64,000 nt of DNA. Source: an uncultured Lachnospiraceae bacterium. GTDB taxonomy: Bacteria; Bacillota; Clostridia; Lachnospirales; Lachnospiraceae. Shown piece by piece: positions 7,693-16,096 of this stretch. The DNA is taken from positions 1 to 64,000 of the forward strand of contig CAKRJH010000003.1 of NCBI GenBank assembly GCA_934351255.1, given 5' to 3'. Position 1 is the first letter of the stretch, and every line of letters starts with the position of its first letter. The notes below the pieces were generated by a model. It worked only from the letters and a program-made list of their open reading frames with translations, did no database searches and was not told the origin of the DNA. Made by a program: the position numbers and the translations under genes.

Positions 7693-8490
7693 TTAAAATC
7701 CACCATAATGAGACAACGTCTCTGTTGCTAATTCTGTGCCAACTCTCATAGCCTCGTAAATATCCCCATTTATCATATGTGAACATACAAATCCCGCATG
7801 GTAGCTATCTCCACAACCTGTGGTATCAATTACTTCTTTAACTTCATCAGCCTGGACAAAATATCTTTCACCGTTATGATAGGTAACACTTCCTTTCTCA
7901 GCCAAAGACACATTAAACAGTCCTCGATACTTCTTGGAAAACGCCTCAAATATTGGGAGAATGGATTCGTGCCCACTAATCATGAAATAATCTATATAGG
8001 GTGCGTATTTTTCCATCTCTTTAAAATCACGACATTCCGCAAAATCCACGGCCAATCTGAAATTATTATTCTTTTTTAATCCTATAATCTGTTCAAAACA
8101 GCCCGCCCAGAAATGCACAAATACAACCTCAGATTTTTTGATAAAGTCTAATTCATCTTGATTCAATATCATTTTATCAACAATATCACCCATCCATGAA
8201 TCATCTTTGTAATATCTGTCACCATCGGCAGTAAGATATGTACGATTATTCGCAGTAACTTTGTCCTTTTCAACTCTTACGTGGCTTACATCTATTCTCT
8301 TATCAGAAATAGACTCCATAATAAGATCCGCATAAGAATCCTGTCCTACTGCACCCAATAATGAAACATGAAATTCTGCAAATTTTGATGCATGCGCGGC
8401 AAAGTTAAGGGCTTCACCCCCAGCATATAATTCATCCGTTCCATCAAAAACATCTACACACAGACACGGAAGTGCCACTAAAGTTATCAT
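7693..8490 (-). CDS. PfkB-family sugar kinase, fructosamine-6-kinase (FrlD) like
   Basis: This ribokinase-fold kinase has 265 aa. The N-terminal substrate region reads LYAGGEALNFAAH and the C-terminal anion hole/base motif is DTTGCGDSYHAGF, with the catalytic Asp in GCGD. The overall shape, short length and tail resemble fructoselysine 6-kinase, which phosphorylates glycated amino acids. The start at 8490 (MITLVALP) follows GGAGGT. The neighbouring MFS carrier and two GNATs would suit uptake and processing of an Amadori compound, but no FrlB-type deglycase is seen in the window, so the substrate is tentative. Confidence 0.75.
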   Translation of the reverse strand: MITLVALPCLCVDVFDGTDELYAGGEALNFAAHASKFAEFHVSLLGAVGQDSYADLIMESISDKRIDVSHVRVEKDKVTANNRTYLTADGDRYYKDDSWMGDIVDKMILNQDELDFIKKSEVVFVHFWAGCFEQIIGLKKNNNFRLAVDFAECRDFKEMEKYAPYIDYFMISGHESILPIFEAFSKKYRGLFNVSLAEKGSVTYHNGERYFVQADEVKEVIDTTGCGDSYHAGFVCSHMINGDIYEAMRVGTELATETLSHYGGF

Positions 8491-8555
8491 CTTTTGTACC
8501 TCCACAAAATATTTTTACACGATCAGATTATCAATCAGGAGCATAGAACCCCCTG

Positions 8556-10427
8556 CTATTCGCGAAGTCCCATTCCCAACAGATTACCCTGTTCGTCCAG
8601 ATACATATCCACCGGTCCCAGTGTTGCATCTTCACTGGTTGTAAACCGCACCAACACTGCCTCCGTATTCTTTTCCGTCCCCTCCCCGATCTCATAATAC
8701 GAATCCGGCAGCGTGTAAGAATGGATCACCTCAGGGTGATCCCAGTTGGTGATCGTCCTCTGCACATTGGACGAGCTGGCCATCCAATAAGTCTGGCAGG
8801 TCTTGATGTACTCTTTGTCAGGCACACCGGAGCCCGGTGCCGGCTCTGCGGCATCCGCAGAATACTCCGTGCTCTTGCCTGAGGAATCCTGATTCATATA
8901 GTCATCGGACAAAAACAGAAGATATTCCTCATCCTTGCCCGCCGGGGCAGCAGCCCCCTCCGGATCCGAATACCGGTATCCCAGTTTGCCAATGACATCC
9001 CAGTTGTTTTTCAGTTGAACCGTTTTCAGACTGCCATCCCCTGTACCGGTAAACTCCGCACTGGCCCAGTCCTCACCCACGCCGTCAAACAACTCCTCTT
9101 TCTTTGGCTCACTGCTCCGTCTGGTCAGGGAATTGTCCCGGACATGGTATACATAGATTCCCTCCGTATCAGATACTTTTCTCAGGTAAACCTCCGAGCC
9201 ATCCTGCTTCACACTGACAAAGCAGGCATCATCCCCCTGGGTCGCATCACAGCCGATCTCCCTGAGATCCACTGCACGCTCAAACCGGTGCTTCATCGTG
9301 TCGTAGACAAACAGACCATAACATCCTCCGAATACGATCGTGTCATCATCTGCATAGTACAGTCTTGTACCGTCGGCCCCCTGGGTCTCATTGAGATCGA
9401 CCGCCGGTATCTTTGCCATCATCTTATTCTGGTTCCCTTTTTCCTCCCTTATATCGGTCAGGCAGAAAATTCCGGCCGCCACAACCAGAACCGCCGCCAG
9501 AATCCCAATCCATTTCCCATGTCTTCTGAATCTCATCACATGTTTCACCCTCTTTCTGACATCACACTCTCCAAAGGCCAGGACCCCCATACCCCGGTTT
9601 CCGGAGCGGACGGCAAATCCAAACAGTAAGTTACTGTACACCTCGCGGATATCCCGGCCGGCATGGTCCAGCACATATTCATCACAACTCATCTCCATAT
9701 CCCGCACCATCAACAGATAGGACAGCCATACCAGTGGATGGAACCAGTAGATCAGGCAGATCAGAAAGGCGATCACCTGAATCACCGGATCGCCCCTGCG
9801 GATATGATACTGTTCATGCGCACAGACATACTCCCGTTCCTGCTCTTTCATATGAAACGGAATATAAATCTTCGGAGCCACCAGTCCCAGCACAAACGGA
9901 GTGAAGATCCGGTCACATTCATAAATATTATCCCGGAAGCGGATCGCTGCCGCCACTCTTTGTTTCATACGGATATACTGCATCACATTCCACAGCAACA
10001 GGGCAGACATACCGACAATCCAGACATATGAAGCGATCCGGCGGATTCCTGTCAAAGAATCCGCACTCTCAGAATCTGTGGCACCGGTCTTTCCCATCTT
10101 CTTTCCCATCTCCGGAGAAGTTCCCGAAGTCATCTTCGATGACGGTCCTGCTGTTCCGTCCTGTCCATGCGCCTCCATTCCCGGACGGATCACAGAACTC
10201 TCCTGCACCTGTGTCCGGGGCAACTGCGTCACCCTGTACATGCTGAACTCGCTGCTCATGCCGGTCACATCCGGACAGACCAGACGGATTCCCACCAGAA
10301 GCCACAGAACATACGCATATTTTTTCGGAGCCTTCCAGAGTATGGCCCGGATCACCAGAACAGCCAGTATCGTCATGACCACCATCACACTCCGGTCGAT
10401 CAATACAGAAAATACCTCCTGTAACAT
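8556..10427 (-). CDS. BlaR1/MecR1-like M56 membrane metallopeptidase sensor
   Basis: This is a membrane signal-transducing protease of 623 aa. Hydrophobic helices occupy the N-terminus and flank an M56 peptidase domain with zinc motif HEQYH (HExxH) and the downstream DMEMSCDEYVLD. Another membrane helix (about 300-320) leads to an extracellular C-terminal half. That half does not show penicillin-binding SxxK/KTG motifs of BlaR1, and instead looks like a beta-propeller-type or unknown sensor. The start at 10427 (second ATG) has the better AAGGGGG spacing. BlaI lies 12 bases upstream, so sensor cleavage would be expected to remove this repressor. The inducing signal is unknown. Confidence 0.85.
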   Translation of the reverse strand: MLQEVFSVLIDRSVMVVMTILAVLVIRAILWKAPKKYAYVLWLLVGIRLVCPDVTGMSSEFSMYRVTQLPRTQVQESSVIRPGMEAHGQDGTAGPSSKMTSGTSPEMGKKMGKTGATDSESADSLTGIRRIASYVWIVGMSALLLWNVMQYIRMKQRVAAAIRFRDNIYECDRIFTPFVLGLVAPKIYIPFHMKEQEREYVCAHEQYHIRRGDPVIQVIAFLICLIYWFHPLVWLSYLLMVRDMEMSCDEYVLDHAGRDIREVYSNLLFGFAVRSGNRGMGVLAFGECDVRKRVKHVMRFRRHGKWIGILAAVLVVAAGIFCLTDIREEKGNQNKMMAKIPAVDLNETQGADGTRLYYADDDTIVFGGCYGLFVYDTMKHRFERAVDLREIGCDATQGDDACFVSVKQDGSEVYLRKVSDTEGIYVYHVRDNSLTRRSSEPKKEELFDGVGEDWASAEFTGTGDGSLKTVQLKNNWDVIGKLGYRYSDPEGAAAPAGKDEEYLLFLSDDYMNQDSSGKSTEYSADAAEPAPGSGVPDKEYIKTCQTYWMASSSNVQRTITNWDHPEVIHSYTLPDSYYEIGEGTEKNTEAVLVRFTTSEDATLGPVDMYLDEQGNLLGMGLRE

Positions 10428-10439
10428 AACCATTCCCCC

Positions 10440-10808
10440 TTATTGATCACTGTACTTGTCAATGATTTCTTTGATACGCTCTGCCTCCTCCCTGGAAATC
10501 CGCTTTCCTCCGAGAAACGCGGTCAGAAATCCCGGCAGAGACCCCCCAAAGTTTCTCTCTATAAAATAGTTTGATTCCTCGATCTGAACCCGCTCCTTCT
10601 CAATCAGTACGGATACCACAGCATGTTCATTTTTGATGTACCCTTTTTCGGACAGTTTCTTGATCGTAGTATAGGTCGTAGACTTCTTCCATCCGAGAAT
10701 GTCGTTACACAATTTCACCAGTTCGCCGGAGCCGAGAGGAGCGTGTTCCCAGACCACACACATAAACCGATAATCACTGTCGCACAATTTTAACTGTTCC
10801 ACTTTCAT
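10440..10808 (-). CDS. BlaI/MecI-family winged-helix repressor
   Basis: This 122-residue repressor has the PenR fold: N-terminal winged helix with LGWKKSTTYTTIKKLSEKGY as recognition region and a helical dimer tail. The start at 10808 (MKVEQLKLC) sits six bases after AAGGAG. It is first in a two-gene operon with the M56 sensor and probably represses its own promoter (10904-10932), where dyads are seen. In known systems the repressor is cut by the sensor or its downstream protease after antibiotic or stress sensing. Confidence 0.9.
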   Translation of the reverse strand: MKVEQLKLCDSDYRFMCVVWEHAPLGSGELVKLCNDILGWKKSTTYTTIKKLSEKGYIKNEHAVVSVLIEKERVQIEESNYFIERNFGGSLPGFLTAFLGGKRISREEAERIKEIIDKYSDQ

Positions 10809-10861
10809 CACCATCTCCTTCCAACATATATTGTCATTCTTCATAAAATGTCACATTTAAC

Positions 10862-10932
10862 GGACTGCAGTCCATAGGTCTATAATCACCGACCTTTAAG
10901 TCAAGTCTACAGCAATAGACCACTTTTGTCAA
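10862..10932 (-). promoter_or_regulatory. blaI-like promoter with operator dyads
   Basis: On the minus strand: -35 TTGACA (10927-10932), 17-base spacer, -10 TAGACT (10904-10909). A dyad GTCTA-n6-TAGAC (10905-10920) overlaps the spacer and -10, and a perfect 12-bp palindrome GGACTGCAGTCC (10862-10873) lies 30 bases downstream in the leader. Both are candidate repressor sites. Confidence 0.75.
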
Positions 10933-11011
10933 CTCCTTTTCGAGCATTTCTTATCCTCGCTGAGCGTTTTGGTCTTCTTATCACTACATTATGAGCAATT
11001 ACCAATAAACT

Positions 11012-11046
11012 AAAAAAGGTGGCAAAACCATAGTTTTGCCACTTTT
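11012..11046 (-). terminator. Intrinsic terminator of the thiN operon
   Basis: A 10-bp stem (11019-11028 with 11033-11042) is followed on the minus strand by a T-run (11012-11017). It closes the long housekeeping operon that ends with thiN. Confidence 0.9.
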
Positions 11047-11048
11047 CG

Positions 11049-11720
11049 CTACATTACAGTACTTTCCCTGGATTCGATCACCAAAAGAATACCATCGGTA
11101 AACCTGATTTTCGCCTCGTTCTTTCCCCGTGCCATTTCATTGCTGATGCCACGGCTGCTTCCCGGTTCCAGCGTGAAATCTTCCACTTCATACGCGAATC
11201 CGCTCAGGCACAGACCTCTGACCGGCCCTGCAAACGGAAACAGTGAAATATAGGATCCATAGAGCTGTTCCCTGTACAGATTCATCGGATGATCTGTCAT
11301 CGTGATCCGGTTGTACGGATCCACCAGAGAGCAGACCACCCCCACCCTGACGGTCTTGTACAGGATGTGCAGATTTCCCAGAAAATGATCCAGCCTCCTG
11401 CCCGTCGCACCGACAATCACGATCTCCTGTACCTGCTTGGACAAAATAAAATCCAAAGCCAGTTCTGTGTCTGTGGCATCCTTCTGCGCCGGAAAAGTAT
11501 CGACCCCACATCCCTGCTCCCGAAAATAAGACAGTGTCTCCTGCGAGGCACTGTCAAAATCTCCAAGAATATGACCGGGCTTTATTCCAAGCTGATATGC
11601 AGTGTCCATTCCGGCGTCTGCACATACCACCATGTCAAAACGTTCTTTGGATAAATAATCCCGTAAAAAAATCAGATCAACCGGTCCGCCGCTGATCAGC
11701 AGTGCTCTCTTTCCTCTCAT
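11049..11720 (-). CDS. thiN: Thiamine diphosphokinase
   Basis: It converts thiamine and ATP to thiamine diphosphate and AMP in the cytosol. The protein (223 aa) carries the family motifs GDFDS and KDATDTELAL in the N-terminal catalytic half and a C-terminal beta-sandwich (thiamine-binding part). The ATG at 11720 lies after GGAGG and overlaps the rpe stop as ATGA, so the two are coupled. The placement after rpe in the stp-prkC-rsgA-rpe cluster is the normal Firmicute order. Confidence 0.93.
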   Translation of the reverse strand: MRGKRALLISGGPVDLIFLRDYLSKERFDMVVCADAGMDTAYQLGIKPGHILGDFDSASQETLSYFREQGCGVDTFPAQKDATDTELALDFILSKQVQEIVIVGATGRRLDHFLGNLHILYKTVRVGVVCSLVDPYNRITMTDHPMNLYREQLYGSYISLFPFAGPVRGLCLSGFAYEVEDFTLEPGSSRGISNEMARGKNEAKIRFTDGILLVIESRESTVM

Positions 11721-12367
11721 GAACACGCCTCCACCAGACAACGGATATTTTCTTCCATATCTCCCTTGAACACCGCGGTTCCTGCCACGATGATGTCGAT
11801 GCCGTCGCGCACCAGTTCCGGAAAATTCTCCCGGGTCACACCGCCGTCAATCTCTATCTTGTACTGAAGACCTCTGTGTCTGCGGATCCGGATCAGTTCC
11901 AATACCTTGTCAAGGGTCTCCGGAATCAGTGTCTGCCCTCCAAATCCCGGATTGACTGCCATGACCAGAACCATATCCAGTTCATCCAGGATATCCTCAA
12001 TGGCAGAAACCGGTGTCGCCGGATTGATGGCTACAGCACACTTTACCCCCAGACGATGAATCTTCCCGATCGTCTTTTTCAGATCCTCACAAGCCTCATA
12101 ATGCACCGTAATGCTGTCTGCTCCGGCTTTTACCATATCCTCCACATATCGGATCGGCTCCTGTACCATCATATGAACATCGAATTTCATAGAGCACTCC
12201 CTGCGGATGGAAGAAATCACCGGCATGCCAAAAGAAATGGAAGGAACAAACCATCCATCCATAACATCTATATGCAGGATACGGATCCCATTCTCTTCAA
12301 TTTTCTTCAAATGCTCTCCAAGTCGGTTAAAATCTGCCGACAATATCGATGGTGCCAGTTCGCTCAT
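11717..12367 (-). CDS. rpe: Ribulose-phosphate 3-epimerase
   Basis: This TIM-barrel enzyme of 216 aa interconverts ribulose 5-phosphate and xylulose 5-phosphate in the pentose phosphate pathway. Visible motifs are LSADFNRL, HIDVMDG, HMMVQEP and VNPGFGGQ, which give the metal-binding His/Asp residues and phosphate loop. It starts at 12367 after GGGAGG, 21 bases after rsgA. Confidence 0.95.
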   Translation of the reverse strand: MSELAPSILSADFNRLGEHLKKIEENGIRILHIDVMDGWFVPSISFGMPVISSIRRECSMKFDVHMMVQEPIRYVEDMVKAGADSITVHYEACEDLKKTIGKIHRLGVKCAVAINPATPVSAIEDILDELDMVLVMAVNPGFGGQTLIPETLDKVLELIRIRRHRGLQYKIEIDGGVTRENFPELVRDGIDIIVAGTAVFKGDMEENIRCLVEACS

Positions 12368-12388
12368 ATCTGCCTCCCTATGGATGGA

Positions 12389-13267
12389 TTAATATTTTTT
12401 GATATTTTTCAGTTCCTCAAAAAACTGAACATAATTTTCATATCGTGTGCCGGAGATCTCTCCCCGTTCCAGAGCCTGTCTGACTCCGCAGTCCGGCTCA
12501 TGGACATGAGTACATCCCTGAAAACGGCATGTGCCCTCGTAGGGCTCAAACTCCGGAAAATACCAGTGCAGATCTTCTTTTTCCAGTCCAGGAAGAAGAA
12601 GCGAAGTAAATCCCGGGGTATCCATAATATAGGTATCCTCAGCCAGACGGAACAATTCCGTATGGCGCGTGGTATGTTTTCCTCTCTTGATCTTCTCACT
12701 GATCGATCCGGTAGCCATCTCCGCCTCCGGAAATAACCGGTTCATCAGAGAAGATTTGCCGACTCCGGAAGGACCAGCAAGCGATGTCGTCTTCCCTCTG
12801 AGGATCTCTGCCAATTCCTCGAGTCCCTCTCCGGTCACCGCACTGGTGAGCAGCACCCGGTATCCGCTGTTCTCATAGGTTCCGACAATGTGCCGGATCT
12901 CATCTTCCGGTGCATCATCCGTCTTGTTAAAACAGATAACTGCCGGAAGTTTCTCCATCGCAATATGCAGCAAAAAACGATCCAGCAGATTCAGATTGGG
13001 CTTTGGAAAGGACAGCGCAAACACGATCACCGCCTGTTCCACATTGGCAACCGCCGGTCGGATCAACTGGCTGCGTCTCGGATAGATCTGTGTGATGCTG
13101 CCTACCTTTTTTCCCTCATCGAGTACCTCGACCTCCACGTCATCTCCTACCAACGGTTTCACCTTCTGATTGCGGAAAATGCCCTTTGCCCTGCATTCCA
13201 ATATGCCAAGACGGGGAACCGGCACATAGTAAAATCCGCCGATCCCCTTAATGATCTTTCCTCTCAT
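12389..13267 (-). CDS. rsgA: Ribosome small-subunit-dependent GTPase A
   Basis: This circularly permuted GTPase (292 aa) helps late 30S maturation. An N-terminal OB fold is followed by the permuted G domain in which the NKTD motif (G4) precedes the P-loop GPSGVGKSS and DTPGF. The C-terminal zinc knuckle reads CRFQGCTHVHEPDC. The ATG overlaps the prkC stop by one base (TAATG), so it is coupled to the kinase that is known in other Firmicutes to phosphorylate it. Confidence 0.95.
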   Translation of the reverse strand: MRGKIIKGIGGFYYVPVPRLGILECRAKGIFRNQKVKPLVGDDVEVEVLDEGKKVGSITQIYPRRSQLIRPAVANVEQAVIVFALSFPKPNLNLLDRFLLHIAMEKLPAVICFNKTDDAPEDEIRHIVGTYENSGYRVLLTSAVTGEGLEELAEILRGKTTSLAGPSGVGKSSLMNRLFPEAEMATGSISEKIKRGKHTTRHTELFRLAEDTYIMDTPGFTSLLLPGLEKEDLHWYFPEFEPYEGTCRFQGCTHVHEPDCGVRQALERGEISGTRYENYVQFFEELKNIKKY

Positions 13268-15336
13268 TATTTCGCCCTTTTAGTGAACTCCACATTCAGG
13301 GAGATTCCGGTATCACTGTCATCTTTGTAGACAGTCACGGTTCCATTGTTGTCACTCCATCCCTGGATGGAAAAACTCTTTGGGAAATCTCCATAACCCA
13401 GTGTTCCCGTCCAGACAGTTTTGGTAGTGCCATCCTGCGTCAGAACCAGCTTGATCGTTGCCGGATCCTCGTCCGCAGAGCCAAATGGATTGGACTTGAC
13501 ACTCACTCTTGCGTGATAACTGTATTCCTTTGGTGCCTCCGTCGGTGTCGGCTTCGGCTCTGTCGTCTTCTGTGGACCGGAACTTACCGTAAACGGTACC
13601 GTAGATCCACTGGCCACCATGCTTCCGACAGCCACATCCTGGCTGATAACCTTGCCCTTCTCCACCGTATCGGACGGCATATAGGTAATATCGTTGGCGG
13701 ACAGTCCGGCCTTGGTCAGCATCTCTACTGCTGCCGCTTCCTTCTTTCCTACCAGATTTGGCACAACCACATCCTCATCGGATCCCTTGCTGATCACGAT
13801 GTTGACGGTGCTTCCCTTATCGACACTGGATCCGACCACCGGATCCGTACTGATAACATTTCCTTTGTCTACCGTAGAACTGGCCTGCTGCGTCACTACA
13901 CCGACCACCAGTCCCAGATCCGTCAATGCCTTCTCAGCATCTGCCTGTGCATAGTTGGTAACATTCGGGATTGCCACGCTGTTGGCATCACCCTTGCTGT
14001 AATAGATCGTCACTCTGGAGTTCGAGTCCACAAACTCACCGGCATCCGGCTTCTGATCCAGAACCTTGTTGGCCTCCTCGTTGGACTCCTGTGGCTCCAA
14101 CTGGTACTGCAGTCCGCTGTTTCTAAGCATCTCCTCAGCATCCTGCAGAGTCTTTCCTACGATAGCCGGAACTTCTACCTGTCCGGCCTGTGCACTCACC
14201 GCCGGTGTGGAATCCGCATCCTTATCTTTGCCGCCGGACCCAAACCATCCCATGAATTTGCCTGCAATCAGAAGAATACCGATCACCAGAAGAACGGCCA
14301 CGACCACGCTGCACACCTTGAGGATCTTCTCCAGTTTTGGATCGATCTCCGGCTCCTCCTCCAGGTCCGTCTCAATAACCGGAAGGACATTTTCTTCTTT
14401 CTTTTCCGGGACAACATTGCGCGCGCTTTCCTTAATCTCCTCAAGTTCATCCTTGGAGATAGGCTTGGTCGGAGAGTCATCCACAGCGACTGCTCCCATG
14501 ACTACATACGCGCCGTCCGGCTCCGCCAGAGCCCGTTTCAGATCGGCGATCAGGGCATCTGCGGACAGATACCGGTAATCCGGCTTCTTCTCCATACATT
14601 TCTGTACGATCAGAGAAATACTGTGAGGAATCTGCGCATCGACTTCATCCAGGGGCACCGCCTCATTTTGAATATGTGACAGTGCAACCGTCACGGTGCT
14701 GTCTCCCTCAAACGGCACTGCTCCGGAAAGCATCTCATACATGGTAATACCCAGTGAATAGATATCACTCTTCTCATCACTGTATCCGCCTCTCGCCTGC
14801 TCCGGACTGATGTAATGAACTGAGCCCATGGCATTCGAGGTGATCGTATTGGATGTGGCAGCTTTGGCAATTCCGAAGTCTGTCACCTTCACCTTTCCCT
14901 CTTTGGAAATGATAATATTCTGTGGCTTGATATCGCGGTGAATGATATGGTTGGCATGAGCCTCCCCCATACCCTGTGCGATCTGAATGGCAATACCGAC
15001 TGCCTCTTTGATCTCCAGTCTGCCCTTCGTCTCAATGAACTTCTTGAGGGTGATCCCCTCTACCAGCTCCATGACAATGTAATACAAATCGCCGTCTTCT
15101 CCGACATCATAGACATTGACAATATTGGGATGGGACAGTCCTGCAACAGACTGCGCCTCCGCACGAAATTTGGATACAAACTTTGCATCGTTACTGTATT
15201 CCTGTTTCAGGATCTTTATGGCAACAAACCGGTTCAAACGGCGGTCTTTCGCTTTGTAGACATCAGCCATTCCGCCCGTACCGACCTTGTCGACGATCTC
15301 ATAACGGTCGCTGATCAACATTCCTAGATTTATCAT
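13267..15336 (-). CDS. prkC: Membrane PASTA Ser/Thr protein kinase
   Basis: This sensor kinase (689 aa) responds to muropeptides or lipid II. A Hanks kinase domain (about 10-270) has VAIK (K41), HRDIKPQN (D135) and DFG. A juxtamembrane acidic segment leads to one membrane helix (about 345-370), then three PASTA domains (about 385-590, each starting with a V-P-x-x-x-G/N pattern), a Thr/Pro spacer and an extra beta-rich C-terminal domain (about 605-689). The start at 15336 follows GGAGGAAG. It lies directly after the phosphatase gene stp. Confidence 0.95.
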   Translation of the reverse strand: MINLGMLISDRYEIVDKVGTGGMADVYKAKDRRLNRFVAIKILKQEYSNDAKFVSKFRAEAQSVAGLSHPNIVNVYDVGEDGDLYYIVMELVEGITLKKFIETKGRLEIKEAVGIAIQIAQGMGEAHANHIIHRDIKPQNIIISKEGKVKVTDFGIAKAATSNTITSNAMGSVHYISPEQARGGYSDEKSDIYSLGITMYEMLSGAVPFEGDSTVTVALSHIQNEAVPLDEVDAQIPHSISLIVQKCMEKKPDYRYLSADALIADLKRALAEPDGAYVVMGAVAVDDSPTKPISKDELEEIKESARNVVPEKKEENVLPVIETDLEEEPEIDPKLEKILKVCSVVVAVLLVIGILLIAGKFMGWFGSGGKDKDADSTPAVSAQAGQVEVPAIVGKTLQDAEEMLRNSGLQYQLEPQESNEEANKVLDQKPDAGEFVDSNSRVTIYYSKGDANSVAIPNVTNYAQADAEKALTDLGLVVGVVTQQASSTVDKGNVISTDPVVGSSVDKGSTVNIVISKGSDEDVVVPNLVGKKEAAAVEMLTKAGLSANDITYMPSDTVEKGKVISQDVAVGSMVASGSTVPFTVSSGPQKTTEPKPTPTEAPKEYSYHARVSVKSNPFGSADEDPATIKLVLTQDGTTKTVWTGTLGYGDFPKSFSIQGWSDNNGTVTVYKDDSDTGISLNVEFTKRAK

Positions 15337-15376
15337 CTCTTCCTCCAATCATGGTTATCCCCTGCGGGCATTACTG

Positions 15377-16096
15377 TCATACCTGTACCAGGACTGCAGT
15401 GATATTATCGCTGCCTCCATTGGCATTTGCTCTTTTAACCAGAGCATCCCCTGCCTGTTCCAGGGAGTCCGTGTGACGAATCAGATACTCCATATCCTCA
15501 TCCTCAACCATATTGCTCAGGCCATCACTGCAAAGCAGAATGATATCTCCCGGCAAAACTTTTATCTCGAAAAAATCCGGCTGTACTTCCTCGTCAATTC
15601 CCAACGCGCGGGTAATAATATTCTTCTGTGGATGCATGCGCGCTTCACTCTCTGTCAGATTACCGATCTTGACCATCTCTTCAACCAGAGAATGATCATT
15701 GGTGATCTGCTGTAAATGTTCGTGCAGCAGATACAGACGGGAGTCACCGATATTGGCTACAAACAGGGTATCCTCCTGCAACGTGCACGCCACCATCGTC
15801 GTTCCCATTCCCTCATATTCGGGGTTGGAATTGGCAGCCTGATATACTTTCTGGTTTGCGTAGGCGCAAGCCTCCTCAAAAATGGTGACCGGGGTATTCT
15901 GATCGCTCCCCTGGATCATGGAAGTCATGTTCTCAATACACATGCGGGATGCGGTATCTCCGGCCCGGTGTCCACCCATACCATCTGCGACAATAAACAG
16001 GTTCCGGAAACTACCCACGGGTTCATCCGAACAATATAATGAATCTTGATTCATGGAACGTCTCATGCCCACATCGGTCTTAGCATAAGATTTCAT
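15377..16096 (-). CDS. stp: PP2C-family Ser/Thr phosphatase
   Basis: This manganese-dependent phosphatase (239 aa) reverses PrkC phosphorylation. Metal-binding motifs are visible as VADGMGGH, IGDSRLY, LCSDGLSNM and GGSDNITA. It starts at 16096 after GGAGGGG, overlapping the rlmN stop as ATGA, and is followed by prkC 40 bases later, the usual phosphatase-kinase order. Confidence 0.94.
   Translation of the reverse strand: MKSYAKTDVGMRRSMNQDSLYCSDEPVGSFRNLFIVADGMGGHRAGDTASRMCIENMTSMIQGSDQNTPVTIFEEACAYANQKVYQAANSNPEYEGMGTTMVACTLQEDTLFVANIGDSRLYLLHEHLQQITNDHSLVEEMVKIGNLTESEARMHPQKNIITRALGIDEEVQPDFFEIKVLPGDIILLCSDGLSNMVEDEDMEYLIRHTDSLEQAGDALVKRANANGGSDNITAVLVQV

Noticed and set aside
13513..14679. 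Long plus-strand frame opposite prkC
   Set aside because: No family pattern and shadowed by a clear kinase with PASTA domains.
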